Part shown: one piece after another, positions 1 through 11,689 of the stretch
How the letters are laid out: every line of letters starts with the position of its first letter
How positions within the stretch are numbered: the first letter of the stretch is position 1
DNA from: Ophioceras dolichostomum
Taxonomy: Eukaryota > Ascomycota > Sordariomycetes > Magnaporthales > Ophioceraceae
Direction: 5' to 3'
Assembly (NCBI GenBank): GCA_003049485.1
Contig: PYST01000162.1
Location: forward strand, 24,271 to 88,270
Length of the DNA: 64,000 nucleotides
The notes under the pieces: model-generated
What the model was told of the DNA's origin: nothing
Database searches by the model: none
What the model saw: only the letters and a program-made list of their open reading frames with translations
Made by a program: the position numbers and the translations under genes

Positions 1-1248
1 AAGGCTGCCGAGGACGGGAGGACTGGATCGACCCGGAAGAATGGGAGCGTCCGAGCTACGGAGGTTTTTTGGTGATTGATTTGAGCCGGACCCTTGCCGC
101 GCCGCGGAGGTAGATGGAGAAATCGCGGGGGACTGAAGGATCCCCATCGACCCATTTGAGATTATGTAACATCGACCGCCAGAGGCGGTATCGGGTTCGT
201 GTTCGGGTTGGACTTTGCGATGCTTGCCATCGTTGCGGGAGAAGTTCCAGTCGGTCGCTTCCGGTGCAGATCACTGACTGGAGGTGGACGAGCTCATAAA
301 ACCCACATTGACAAAGCAAGCCGTCAAGGTTATCAATTTGAGACTGTGCCCCTTATTCGATAGATGCTTCCAGTCTACCAGCGGACACCCACCACGAACT
401 GCCGGGTTTTCGGCCAGCCTCCTAGCGTCTTCAGTCAAACCACCAAGTTTAAGCTGTAATCCACGAACTGTGTGAGCTCGTGCCAGAGATCCATCCCGCT
501 GGTTGTCGGTCCCTGTTGGACTCGTCTGTGAAATCCAGGTTCTCCTATTGACAAAGAAAAGGAGTCCCCCGTAGAACTGGCGGTGTCGGGTGCATACAGT
601 CTACCCGGTGCCGGCCTTGTCGAGTGGCTGCACTGATAGCAGAAAGGTCGCCGGGGTGTCCGCCAGCGCCCACCAGCGCCCAGACAAAGGCGCCGCCCGG
701 CAATCTCACGACCCGCCATGGCCCGATCGCACAGAACATCCAACCAATAAATTTTACCGTCAGCCCACCTTGTCTGTTAGCCAGCTTCTGAACGACACCT
801 TCGACTGCAATCTTTCTTGTGACGGGAGTCGGCCTTTTGTCATTTTTCCAATCTCTCCTTCTTTCTCTTTCTCTTATTTTTTGACTTATACTTTTCTTCA
901 TTCTTCTTTTCTGCTGCCGTTCTTCCTCGCCCCAGCGACGGACGGGCCGAACCGTTCGGAGTCTTCCCTCATTTCGGGTGACCGAGAACGTGGCCTTTTT
1001 TGTGTCCTTCAGGCCGCCGCATGTGAATAAGAATAGCCGTTGCGGAGTCCAGCCACGCCCCGTAACCCGTCCTTTCTCCGGCACCGCCGCCAAGTCGTCA
1101 GCTCCGGTCGCGTCGCACACAACGATAAGACATATTTTCGGGGGAGGCAGAACTTCAGCTGGGCGATCGGTAGCATCCAAGCCTTCTTCGACTTTCCTGA
1201 GCCAAAGCTTCGTCTAGGTACCAGTGCCCATTTCACAACCGCAGAAAG
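1..1248. other. Intergenic region / CPR promoter and 5' leader
   Basis: I recognise no gene here. Short open frames exist on both strands, but their composition looks random and none carries a known domain. A strongly pyrimidine-rich tract around 845-920 (TTTTTCCAATCTCTCC and following) resembles the CT-rich stretches that usually precede transcription starts in filamentous fungi. It probably marks the promoter of the reductase gene that begins at 1249. Whether the first few hundred bases belong to the 3' end of a gene outside the window cannot be judged. Confidence 0.5.
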
Positions 1249-3516
1249 ATGGCAGAACTCGACACGCTGGACGTCATCGTCCTCGGTATTATCCTTTGTG
1301 GTACTATTGCATACTTTACCAAGGGGAAATACTGGGCAATCACCAAGGACCCATACGCGAACTCGTTCGCAAATGCCAATGGACTCAAAGCGGGCAAGAC
1401 AAGAAACATCCTGGAGAAGATGGAGGAGTCTGGCAAGAACTGTGTCATCTTCTACGGCTCGCAGACCGGCACCGCCGAGGACTACGCCTCGAGGCTCGCG
1501 AAGGAGGGCAAGAGCCGCTTTGGACTAGAGACTATGGTTGCCGACCTCGAGGACTACGACTACGATAACCTTGACTCCGTCCCAAACGACAAGGTGGTCA
1601 TGTTTGTGCTGGCGACCTACGGAGAGGGCGAGCCGACGGACAACGCAGTCGACTTCTACGAGTTCATCACCGGGGAAGACGTTTCCTTCTCGCAGAGCAA
1701 CGAGCCACCCCTGGAAAACCTCAACTTCGTCGCATTCGGCCTGGGCAACAACACGTACGAGCACTACAACTCGATGGTTCGCAACGTGAACAAGGCGCTC
1801 CAGAAGCTTGGTGCCCACCGCATCGGTGAGGCTGGCGAAGGCGACGACGGCGCGGGCACAATGGAGGAGGACTTCCTGGCTTGGAAGGACCCGATGTGGG
1901 CTGCGCTGGCCGAGAAGATGGGTCTTGAGGAGCGAGAGGCCGTTTACGAACCCATCTTCAGCATCGTTGACAGGGAGGGCCTCACGGCCGAGTCGCACGA
2001 CGTCTACCTCGGCGAGCCGAACAAGATGCACCTCGAGGGCACCGCCAGGGGCCCCTTCAACGCACACAACCCGTACATTGCCCCCATCGCCAAGTCTTAC
2101 GAGCTGTTCAAGGTCAAGGACCGCAACTGCCTACATATGGATGTCGATATTAGCGGATGCAACCTGACGTACCAGACGGGTGACCACATCGCCATCTGGC
2201 CGACGAACCCCGGGGAGGAGGTCGACCGGTTCCTCAGTGTCGTGGGACTTACCGAAAAGCGCAACACTGTGGTCGGCGTCAAGGCCCTGGAGCCGACCGC
2301 CAAGGTGCCCTTCCCCGCGCCGACTACCTACGACGCCATCGTCCGCTACCACATGGAAATATGTGCCCCCGTGTCCCGTCAGTTCCTCGCCACTCTTGCC
2401 GCCTTTGCTCCCGATGAGGAGTCCAAGGCCGAAATGACAAAATTGGGCGGCGACAAGGAATACTTCCACGAGAAGATTACCAACCACCACCTGAACATCG
2501 CTCGGGCGCTCCACATTGTTGGGAAGGGCAAGACCTGGACCAACATCCCGTTCTCGGCCTTTATCGAAGGAATCACCAAGCTACAGCCGCGTTACTACTC
2601 CATCTCGTCCTCGTCGCTGGTGCAGCCCAAGCTGATCTCCATCACGGCTGTGGTCGAGTCGCAGGTGCTGCCTGGCCGCACCGATCCTTTCCGCGGCGTC
2701 GCTACCAACTACCTGCTCGCGCTGAAGCAGAAGCAGAATGGAGACCCCAACCCGGAGCCGTTCGGCCTGACGTACGAGATCACTGGCCCAAGGAACAAAT
2801 ACGACGGCATCCACGTGCCCGTCCACGTCCGCCACTCCAACTTCAAGCTGCCTTCGGACCCGACGAAGCCCATCATCTTGATCGGTCCGGGGACGGGCGT
2901 GGCGCCATTCAGGGGCTTCGTGCAGGAGCGCGCGAGGCAGGCGGAGCAAGGCCAGGATGTGGGCAAGACGATCCTGTTCTTCGGCTGCCGCAAGCGCGCG
3001 GAGGATTTCATATACGACACGGAGTGGGAGGTAAGAATGGCAAACCCTTTCATACACACACACACACCCCCTTTTTGGTGTTTGTTCTCGTTGTTTCTTG
3101 TAACTGATTTCTGACTTCTCGCCCACGTATAGGAGTACAAGAAAGTCCTGGGTGATCGGTTCGAGCTCGTCACTGCGTTCTCGCGTGAAGGGCCGAAGAA
3201 GGTGTACGTGCAGCACAGGCTCAAGGAGAAGGCCAAAGAGATCAACGACCTCCTGGCGAAGAAGGCCTATTTCTACGTCTGCGGCGACGCGGCCAACATG
3301 GCACGCGAGGTCAACACTGTCCTGGCCCAGATATTAGCCGAGCAGCGCGGCATCCCCGAGGCCAAGGCCGAGGAGATCGTCAAGAACATGAGGGCTGCGA
3401 ACCAGTACCAGGTACGTTTTCTTGAGCCCAGACCCCGCTGGTAATACTGAAGGGGTGCCTGCCATATATAGGGACCGTTTGCTAATTCCTCTCCACAGGA
3501 GGATGTCTGGTCTTAA
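1249..3516 (+). CDS. cprA: NADPH-cytochrome P450 reductase
   Basis: This diflavin reductase passes electrons from NADPH through FAD and FMN to microsomal P450s, including the sterol 14-demethylase, and to squalene epoxidase. It is anchored in the ER membrane. Exons: 1249-3030, 3133-3411 and 3499-3516, giving 692 aa, the usual family length. A hydrophobic N-terminal anchor (about residues 7-23) is followed by the flavodoxin-like FMN P-loop SQTGTAE (71-77). The FAD-binding RYYSISSSS starts at residue 448, and the NADPH-binding IGPGTGVAPFRGF at 545. The protein ends in the conserved VWS, whose Trp stacks on the FAD ring in this family. Both introns have good GT/AG ends and are in phase 0. The start ATG precedes the membrane anchor directly. 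The last coding exon holds only EDVWS and the stop. Identification is secure; only the symbol is a convention. Confidence 0.97.
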
Positions 3517-6500
3517 TCGTGCCGAGGTAGGTATCTGCCTCGATGCACGCGTGGCTGTTCTCGGCCGTTCTCTTTCTAGGTAAACAACGACAACAACAGA
3601 AAAAAAAATGCATGACTCTTCGGTGAGGGGTATATACAGGAGTTCCTTTGTGTCTCTTTTTTGATCTATCATATTCTCCTGTTTATCGCTTCCTCAGCAT
3701 AGTGGTCTTAATATCACATCTTATTTCGACTTTCTTGATCTCTTACAATGAACCGTCTCTCCTCTTGCTTACAACTTTCGTAATTCGAATTTGTCGGCCT
3801 ATTCTCCCTATTCTTTTTCTCTACTTCCTGCCTTCTTCCCCTCGTCCCCTCCAGCTAACTCAGAGGTAAGGCATGCGAGTGTGTGGGTGTGTGTATGTGT
3901 GTGTATGCTGTCCTGCGAGATACCATTAGATAGCTGCTGCAGGGGCCTCGTGTAAATGTCTCAGAGAGAGTCGGAAGGCGTCATCTCCAATGAGAGATCG
4001 ATCTATAGCTGCTGCCTGTCCAAACACCCTTGATGACGAGGTAAACATGCGAGGCGTTCTCGGCCATTCGCGTGCGTATGGTCTGTGCGTGCCTGAACTA
4101 TCTGTCTGTCTGCAGCCTCAGCTTCTGGAAACCTGGTCATTTTCTCTCGGGGCTGATTGACTGCTTTTCTCCTCTTCAAGCGAGACCAATTATAACGGGC
4201 CATCAAATCTTCGAGATATCTCTCCTACTTCTCATTTCCAGCTACGGCCCTCTCGTCTGTCTGTCTGCCTGGGTTAACAATCTCCCGAATTCCAGCGGCT
4301 CGCATGCAGGACCGGAAAACCCCACACATCCCTCCAAGCGATTCAATTCTTGCGGTGGACCCCAATCGGCTCGGAAGTTTGCGTTGTAGCGCGTGCGCTG
4401 TCTCGAAGGGATCGATCGGCACTATCAAAGCGAGCAGGGGTTCTCGGGTTTGTGGTGACATAAGCAGCCCAACGTCCTCGTCCCGTTCAGCTTCTGTTGG
4501 GTGTAGGTGGAGGGTGTTAAAGAAAGAGAAGGAAAATGTGTGGATGCTTGATGCTGGCCGTCTCGTGATCTTCAAGTTGCCCCAAACCAACATTGTTGGG
4601 GTACTTGTGTAACACTAATCTGGCCTTCCTTTTCGCAAGGGTTCGCAACGGGGCCCGCCCCTTTGGTGCGAAGGGATTACTGAGGGCGAGACGCTGGCGA
4701 TGGCCACCTCCCTCTACCTCTAGTCGCCACCACCCGCCTCAGGAGGCTGGTGCCGGATCCTACAACCCGGCTCAAACTGCCATTGGGGTGAATTTGTTAT
4801 GTTTATTATTCATGATCCTCTCCCTCCTCGAACATTTGATCCCTTTCGAGACTTGAGATCTGCGAAGTGGCTGGGGTGTCGAGGGCCCTGTGACCTTTTT
4901 TTTTTCTCTCAGATCCTCAGATCGTGTGTTCTGTCTCAGTTCTTTATGCGGCCCTGCGCCTCACCGGGCGAGCCTCCCTATTCCCCCCTCCCCAAGTTGA
5001 GACCGGCCGAGACCGAGGCTTGGGCAGACACGGTCATCCCTCGGAGGAGTGTCTGATGTGGGTGTGCAAGCTTGTGGCAGCGGCTCGAAGGATGGATGGC
5101 AGACTGGGGCCATGTCTGTGGCGATTTTCCCACACTCTCTTTTCTTTCTTCTCTTATTCCTCTTCCGGGGCGTCAAATCGGGTTCCCGCGTTCGCTCTGA
5201 TCCCCCAGACGGCATTTCTATGGTTACCGGCTCTCGAGTCCCCCAAATATGAGTCTCCCGAGACGCTGAGGAACCACGGGTCCCAGAAGCGGTGATACAC
5301 TCTTGTCAGCCTCTGACCCTGTGCAGGTACTGCCTGCCGGGCGCACGGGCTGAGCCTTTTTTATAAATCTTTCCAATTATCTTCTCTCATGGTTATTTGG
5401 CCTTTCAAAACGCATCTTACTGATCCTTTCTTCATATCTGAAGAGGAGTGGACTGCCTGGAATACTCTTTCACGAGCTCGTACCCCACGCCAGCCCCAAG
5501 CGTTGGGCAGGTTAGCATGTTTTTCGTGATGCCCTCCTCCCTTCCTCAAGTGCGCCGTCCCACGCAGGCATACAGATCTATCAGATATCGGGCCAGCTCT
5601 TGGCGTGGCTGCGGGAGTCTCTCACGCACCTTCTCAGAAGGGAAAGACAAGGTAAAGGAACACTACACAGATTGGGGCCAGAGCATTCAATGAACGAAGA
5701 TCTTCCTCGGCGATTGGTTGGCTCCTGTCCGGGCTCCTGTTCCTCCAATGGACCAAGGGAATGTGCTGTGTGTTCCAAGTTCCAACAAGTATGCCCGTCT
5801 CTTCGCATCCTTTCCCGAACGTGCCTCCTCGTCCACCACCGAATTCACAGAACCCACCAACCCTAGGGCACAGTGGAGGGGAGAAACACTTGCTAATCCT
5901 TGCCCAGGTGAGACAAAATTGAGGGATGGCGTTGTTTGCGTCGCCGGGCCCCGGAGCTGTGCCCGACTGCTGGCCTAGGCTGGCAACTCCTCTTCTCTAA
6001 ATTGCGTGTCTTACCCGTGCAACACGTGCTGTGATGGCGGTGGTAGGTGGTAGGTAGTAGGTACCAGGCCAGGTAGGCACCTCAGATAGTGGTGGCCACT
6101 CATGGTATGCGACGTGGAGCTGACTCCGCCCAACTCATTGTCTTCCATCTCCTGAACTGTGTCTGTCTCTCCCCCAGCTCTCCTCCAGCTCTATATCATT
6201 TTGGAAGATCGGCGAAGCTTAGCTCTCAGCCCAGCAACTGTGGGTCTCCCGTCTCCCATCGCCCTCAGATCATCGTCACCACATTCCCACGCTCGACGTG
6301 TTTCCTCTGGCGGACATTCAAGTTGACAGGCTTGGGATAGAGCAAGGTAAAATCCATCCTTACTATTGTTCCCCCCTGAAAAAGAAGCTAGAAGGCCAGT
6401 ATTCCTGGTCCAGCCCCAGCCCAGGAGGTCAGTGGCATAACTGAGTTCTTGTTGCGGTATGTACCCAGATCTCTTTATGCGTCATCATCGCTTGCTTCCC

Positions 6501-8443
6501 TGCTGGTCATTCATTGCCTAAGTGCCAGCTGCTGCTTGCTTGATTTGTTTGTAATAGCGGCTTCTATTAGTGGAACAAAAAGTGCACATTATGTTCCAGG
6601 CAGGATGGTCAAGAGGGATACCAAGTACGGCTACCAGAACCCAAATGATGAGTCGGTGGCGGATGCTAAAAGGGTAGAGGTAGGTGCCTAAGGCAGCCCT
6701 TCTGGTTGTCTCTATCACAGTCAGAGTGTTGACGGCGAGGATGTGTGGAACGGACCGGTCGCTGCCCGTGGACGGGATCGGCAATGGGGAAGGTGCGCCA
6801 CGCGGGATTTTGGGGCAGTTCTTCCCTTATGGTGGTGGCATCTAGAAGGGTCAGGACAAGCTAGATTTTTGGGGCGGACTGGAGACTGCAAACTGGAGGG
6901 ATAGGCGGAAGGTGCAGGGCAGGCGCACGCAACTGACTGATTTGGCTTTTACCCCCAGCACTGACTTTTCCTGGCAGGCTCCTCCCGCCTGCCCCCCTGC
7001 CACTTCTCAACCTACTTCACCCTCGCACTTCTCCCGAGGCATCTTTATCCTGAGGATAACCACCGGGGAAACCTCGATCTTGTACTAACCTCACCGTTGC
7101 CTATCGCAGGGATTCTGCAGGAGTTTCTATCCCACCCATCACCTGCAGAGCTCTGACTAGCAGCACTTGCTCGCTCCCTCACAAAGCTTCAAGTCTTCCC
7201 TGCCCTTTCTGCGGCTTGAAGTCCCATATAGTTCCATCTACACACTTGCTAGAAGGTAAGTCTTTCCAAGCTTGTCCATTGTCGCCGGCTCCGGGCCGTG
7301 GCTGCTTCTCAGTGCCGAGATTCATCTCTCATATCTCTGGTCTGACTGCACCGCCTTCCCCCAACTGACAGTCAAGCTCCTGTCCCGTATTAGGGCATCG
7401 GGGCCGCGATATATTCTATTAGATCGTTGAGTATCCGTATCTGCGTGCCAGTTCATTTCCCAACACACTCGTCCAGAGGTAGCGGTACCTTATCTACTAG
7501 CATCAGCGCCTGCGCTTACTACTTGTCGACGGTGAGGCCCTTCCTTTGCCCAAATACCTCCCGGCTTCCTCCTATACCATCTGACCTCAGTTGACGGCAT
7601 CAGTTCCTACCGTCAGGAGAGTCATCTACCGAGCCTGCCCTAGATCCGCAGCTCCTCGGACCACCACTTCTCCAAAGGAGCCAACTGGTACCTACCTCTA
7701 GTATCACTTTCGTCCCATTCTCTACCTCTGGGCGCTTCTTGCATTGCACGCTCTTTTTTACCCTCAACCCCGCTCTCTCCTTCTCGAAAGCTCTCTTTCC
7801 ACAAATCTAGCGAGCAGTCCTAGACGAGGGCTCCTTCCTAGGCTCTCATTCACACCGTGGTAGCTTCAGGAGCAATCAGATGCCTCCTTCCTTTTCCTCT
7901 CCTCTCCTTAAACTGGCCTGTCTTCTCAAGGATTTCTTGTCCTCCGGCGGCTCTCCGTCTGGCCTTTTCTCTCTTTACCTTTGGAACATCACAGCATCAA
8001 CAACAAATCCCAGTTCTCAACCACAGTCTCTTGCACCTCATCTCGCCTGATAGCTCGACCTATCCATCTTACTCCCCCAGCACTCGCTTCATCACAGTGT
8101 CTTTGGTACTAATATTTCCAATTTTGAAGTTTCCCAGCTTGGTGCGACCCAATCTGTCTTCCGGTCCTGCCCCTCTCTGACTCTAGAAAAACTTGCACAC
8201 CAGGTAGGTCTGCTCTCCAACCCGCATCGCGGTGACATCAAGCCCTCGCATTCCTCGTCCTATTCCCGGTCCTAAATATGCTGGCTACATAGTCTCTAAC
8301 CTAATCTTGACCCTCCGCCCATCCAGGTACAAGACCTTCAGTCTCCTTGTCACCTCCCGACTACACACTTGGGAGTTGGACACCTTGGGCAAGCATATTA
8401 TCTTCCTCGAGGGCAACAAGCTTCTAGAGGTTGAAACAGCACC
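3517..8443. other. Long intergenic region with CPR 3' end and leader of the RRM gene
   Basis: No conserved coding sequence was found in nearly 5 kb. The proximal part (about 3520-4000) should hold the CPR 3' UTR and includes a short GT-rich run near 3880-3905. From about 6900 onward the sequence becomes CT-rich with several good donor-like sites, for example GAAG/GTAAGT near 7256. This fits a long, possibly spliced 5' leader of the RNA-binding protein gene that starts at 8444. Repeated TAGGTAG-type motifs occur at about 6041-6080. Confidence 0.5.
8204..8326 (+). other. Probable 5' UTR intron of the RRM gene
   Basis: A CAG/GTAGGT donor at 8204 and an ATCCAG acceptor ending at 8326, with a CTAACCTAATC branch-like sequence about 25-30 nt before the acceptor, define a 123-nt intron of typical fungal size. 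Removing it also removes the upstream ATG at about 8278. The rest of the leader to the start codon at 8444 then has no ATG, which supports the model. This is inferred from signals only. Confidence 0.5.
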
Positions 8444-8903
8444 ATGACCCAGACCAAGTGGAAGGTTGACACTGTCCCCCTGAACCAAAAGAAGGCGGGA
8501 ATGCGTAGGGCCATCAAGGATGGTCGCAGCTTCACGATCGCATACGATAACAACACGCAGGTCTTCAATTCCGGAATGACTGCCATTCTCTCTCCCCTTG
8601 TGGTGACTGGTGTGTGTGCGTGCGCGCGAGTGTGTTTGCGTGTGCTTGGACGAAGACTGCCGCCTTGGCCGAGAGCCTGACCACACAGCCATAATCCTCC
8701 CGTTCTCCTTTCACTTCGGTGCACTTCACCCATTAATAATATCTCGAGTCCCCCCCCCCCCCNNNNNNNNNNNNNNNNNNNNNNNNNNNNNNNNNNCCCC
8801 CCCCCCAACCTGCAGTCCTTCCCTTAATGCACGTTCGGTTCTTCCCGGAACGAAGGGCCAGGACACGGCCACTCAACAGGCACACATGGAGAACTTGAGC
8901 TGA

Positions 8904-8950
<47 letters not shown>

Positions 8951-11011
8951 GCAGGCCAGAACATGTCTTCCGCCTACGTCGACCACAACCGCCGCCCCGC
9001 TGGCATGCCCACTAGCTACATGAATGGGGGAGATGCCATGGCCTCTCACATGGCGGCGGCCGCGGGTGCCGCCATGCATGACAACCTCGGCCAGATGATG
9101 AACCAGTTCGGCGCTCTCGCCATCCCTGGTGGTGGAAGCTACATGCCCGCCGCTGGTGCCACGGATGCCAATCTGGTCTTCGCCAATTCTTACGGCCAGG
9201 TCCACCACCCCTTCGCTCAGGCGGCTGCGTATGACCCGATGTCGATGCAGTACCTCTCGGGTGGATACGTGGCTCATCATCCCACGGTGCTCCCCTTCAC
9301 CCCTGCCCGCGGAAATGTGGCCGCCGCGCAGGTCCCGCGTGACCTCCCCAGCCTGGAGAACCGTCGTGGCTCGTACTCCACCTCGGCGACCGAGTCCACC
9401 CCGGCCACTCCTTTCTTCGGTGGCAACGGCGACCGGGCCAACTTGACCCGTGTTGCCTCGGCCGACCGTTCGACGTACACCACGCCGTCGCCTCAGCAGG
9501 CTCTTGGCTCTACTTCTGCCGTCATTGGCCAAGTTCCCGCCGCGAAGACCTCGATCCACGACCCGGAGCTGGACCGTCTTCTCATGCAGGACCCCGCGGT
9601 GCCTCGCGCGGTTCCTGCAGTCTTCACCGACCACACGAAGCCCCTTGAGCAGTGCCTGGAGAATCGCATCCCAGGCAACAAGAACGTGTACATCCGCGGT
9701 CTTCACCCGACCACCGACGACGATCTGCTGCTCAAGTATGCGTCGCGGTTCGGCGATGTTGAGCAGTCGAAGGCCATCATTGACACCTCTACTGGTGCTT
9801 GCAAGGGGTGAGATTCCTCAAATCCGTCTGCTCATTGCCTGAGATGACTCTTGCTAACACGGCATAACAGTTTCGGATTCGCGAAGTTCACGGACGTCCG
9901 CAACTCGGAGAAGTGCATCCGCGGCTTCTACCGACTGGGATATGAGGTGGGATTCGCGCGAGTGAGTGTCGGCTCCTCTCTTTTCGGCTTCTTTCCATGC
10001 ATCCAGAGGCCTCCAGCTGACACAGCTCCATGTTGTACAGGAGAGCTTCAACGCTCGTCTCAAGGCTGAGGGTGACGAGCTGTCGACGAATCTGTACATC
10101 TCCAACTTGCCCAAGGAGGTGAACGAGACGGTGCGTATTCCGCGGTCGGGTCGATTATGAACCGGGTTCGGCACAGTTGTCTTGACCTGCTGACACCTTA
10201 GCATATCTTAGATGCTCATCCGCATTTTCGAGCCGCACCACATAGTGAGCTCGAAGATTCTTCGCGACTCTATGGGAAACAGCCGCGGTGTCGGCTTCGC
10301 TCGGTGAGAATATTCATGCTGGAATGCCCATATACCTGTTCTCACCGCACACGAATGAACGCTCACATCGACTGATGAACACAGCTTCGAGACGCGTGAC
10401 ATCTGCGAGCGGGTCATCAAGAACTTCAACGGCATGAAGATCGGCGCGGATCAGCAGGAGATGCAGGTCCGATACGCAGACACCCCGGCCCAGAAGGAGC
10501 TGAAGCGAATCACCGCGGAGCGTCGCCAGTATCGGACGAACGAGTACAACATTGGGGCTTACGGAACCCATGCCGTCGGAATGAACCCGACCATGTATCA
10601 GCAGGGCGCGTATGGAATGCGCCGCTCTGGTTCTGGAGGCGGCAGGTTGGTGTCTCCGCTCCAAATCACTCACTCCCAACCAGCTTCCAACTTTTGGCCC
10701 TTGAGCCCACGGGCTAACTGTTCATGCAGCTACAGCACCCCCGTCTTCCCCCGTTCGGCTGGCGGTTCCGGCCAGAACATGCATGGCACTCAGGTCATCG
10801 GTCGCGGTGGCATGCAGTATGAGCCCTGTTCCACTGGCTTTCCTGGACTCGTCGCCTTTGGTGTGGACCACTGACCCAGAACTATAGACATAACGCCACC
10901 GCACCGCCGACCATCTCCTCCGAGGACGGCTCTGCGGACGAGGGAGTGACTGTCGTCGACACCTCTCCCACTGCCAAGTCATCGCCCTCGGTTAAGAAGG
11001 AGAAGTCCTGA
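8444..11011 (+). CDS. RBMS/MSSP-type RNA-binding protein with two RRM domains
   Basis: Predicted single-stranded nucleic acid-binding protein of the RBMS1/MSSP family. Fission-yeast relatives act in post-transcriptional control of sexual differentiation, so a role in mRNA regulation is inferred. Exons: 8444-8609, 8955-9807, 9871-9961, 10041-10130, 10212-10303, 10385-10645, 10730-10816 and 10888-11011; all phases join, giving 587 aa. RRM1 begins at NVYIRGL (residue 299) and contains GFGFAKF as RNP1, interrupted by the intron after GG. RRM2 begins at NLYISNL (387) and has RGVGFARF. Low-complexity Ala/Gly/Ser sequence surrounds the RRMs, and the C-terminus ends in KKEKS. The first exon starts with an ACCATG context and joins GG(C) in phase to the exon that starts MSSAYVDHN. 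The intervening intron holds the assembly gap, so this junction is less certain. A start at 8963 would give a protein 58 residues shorter. Confidence 0.88.
8763..8796. other. Assembly gap (34 Ns) flanked by poly-C
   Basis: A run of 34 Ns is bounded by 13 Cs on the left (8750-8762) and 10 Cs on the right (8797-8806). A C homopolymer probably broke sequencing or assembly. It lies inside the first coding intron of the RRM gene, so no codons should be missing if the splice model is right. The true gap size is unknown. Confidence 0.97.
8909..8943 (+). repeat. (TC)n microsatellite in the polypyrimidine tract of intron 1
   Basis: About 17 TC units run almost to the acceptor TCTCGCAG of the first coding intron of the RRM gene. 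The repeat therefore forms the polypyrimidine tract itself. Length variation here could change splicing efficiency (inference). Confidence 0.95.
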
Positions 11012-11689
11012 ACGCTGTCTGTCGTTTGGCGTTTGGCATCAGAGCTCTCTCCGACGTTCGACGACTGTCCAGTCAGTGCCTTGCCGTCAGTATGTGGTCG
11101 CATGGGCCCGTTCGTCCCCCCTTGCGCTACAGTTTTGAGTTTTGCTTTGCGTGCTTCTTTTTCTTCTCGTTTTTGTTCTCCCTTAATTTCGACAAAGCAA
11201 GGCTTTAGTATGTGGAAGGTGATCATTGTTGCGTCGCTTTCTCCGGATTGATCTCACTGTCGCAAGTTTGTTCATCGCACATCATCAGTTAATGCACTCA
11301 TGAAGGGACGTTGTGGCCGGCCTCCCCAGCCAAGTATGACTGATGTTGGGGACATTCTTATTCCCAGTTGACTTCTTTCTCTGTACATACATTGACTTGT
11401 CGTTGGTTGTTGGTTGTTGGCTGTTGATGTCTCGGCTCGCTCGCCTCTCTCCCAGTCACGCCTCGCAAGGACCGCCAGATAAGATTCAGTACTCTCTCGT
11501 CGACATCAAATGGAATGACACGGAATTATTTCTTCTAGAAACCATGTATACCATAGCGGCGGGTCTAACAATGACTTATCTTAATGGCCCACACGAGGAA
11601 ATGCTAGACGAGACAGAAAAAAAAATGAAGTACAGACTTTGGTTCTTGCCGTCGTGAATTGATTCTACCGTGCCTTGCTATGTAGACAC
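11012..11689. other. Convergent intergenic region (RRM gene / RIO2)
   Basis: The RNA-binding protein gene (+) and RIO2 (-) end facing each other across about 680 nt. The region should contain both 3' UTRs and poly(A) sites. It includes a T-rich stretch at 11155-11200 and an A-run at 11617-11625. I see no gene here. Confidence 0.6.
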
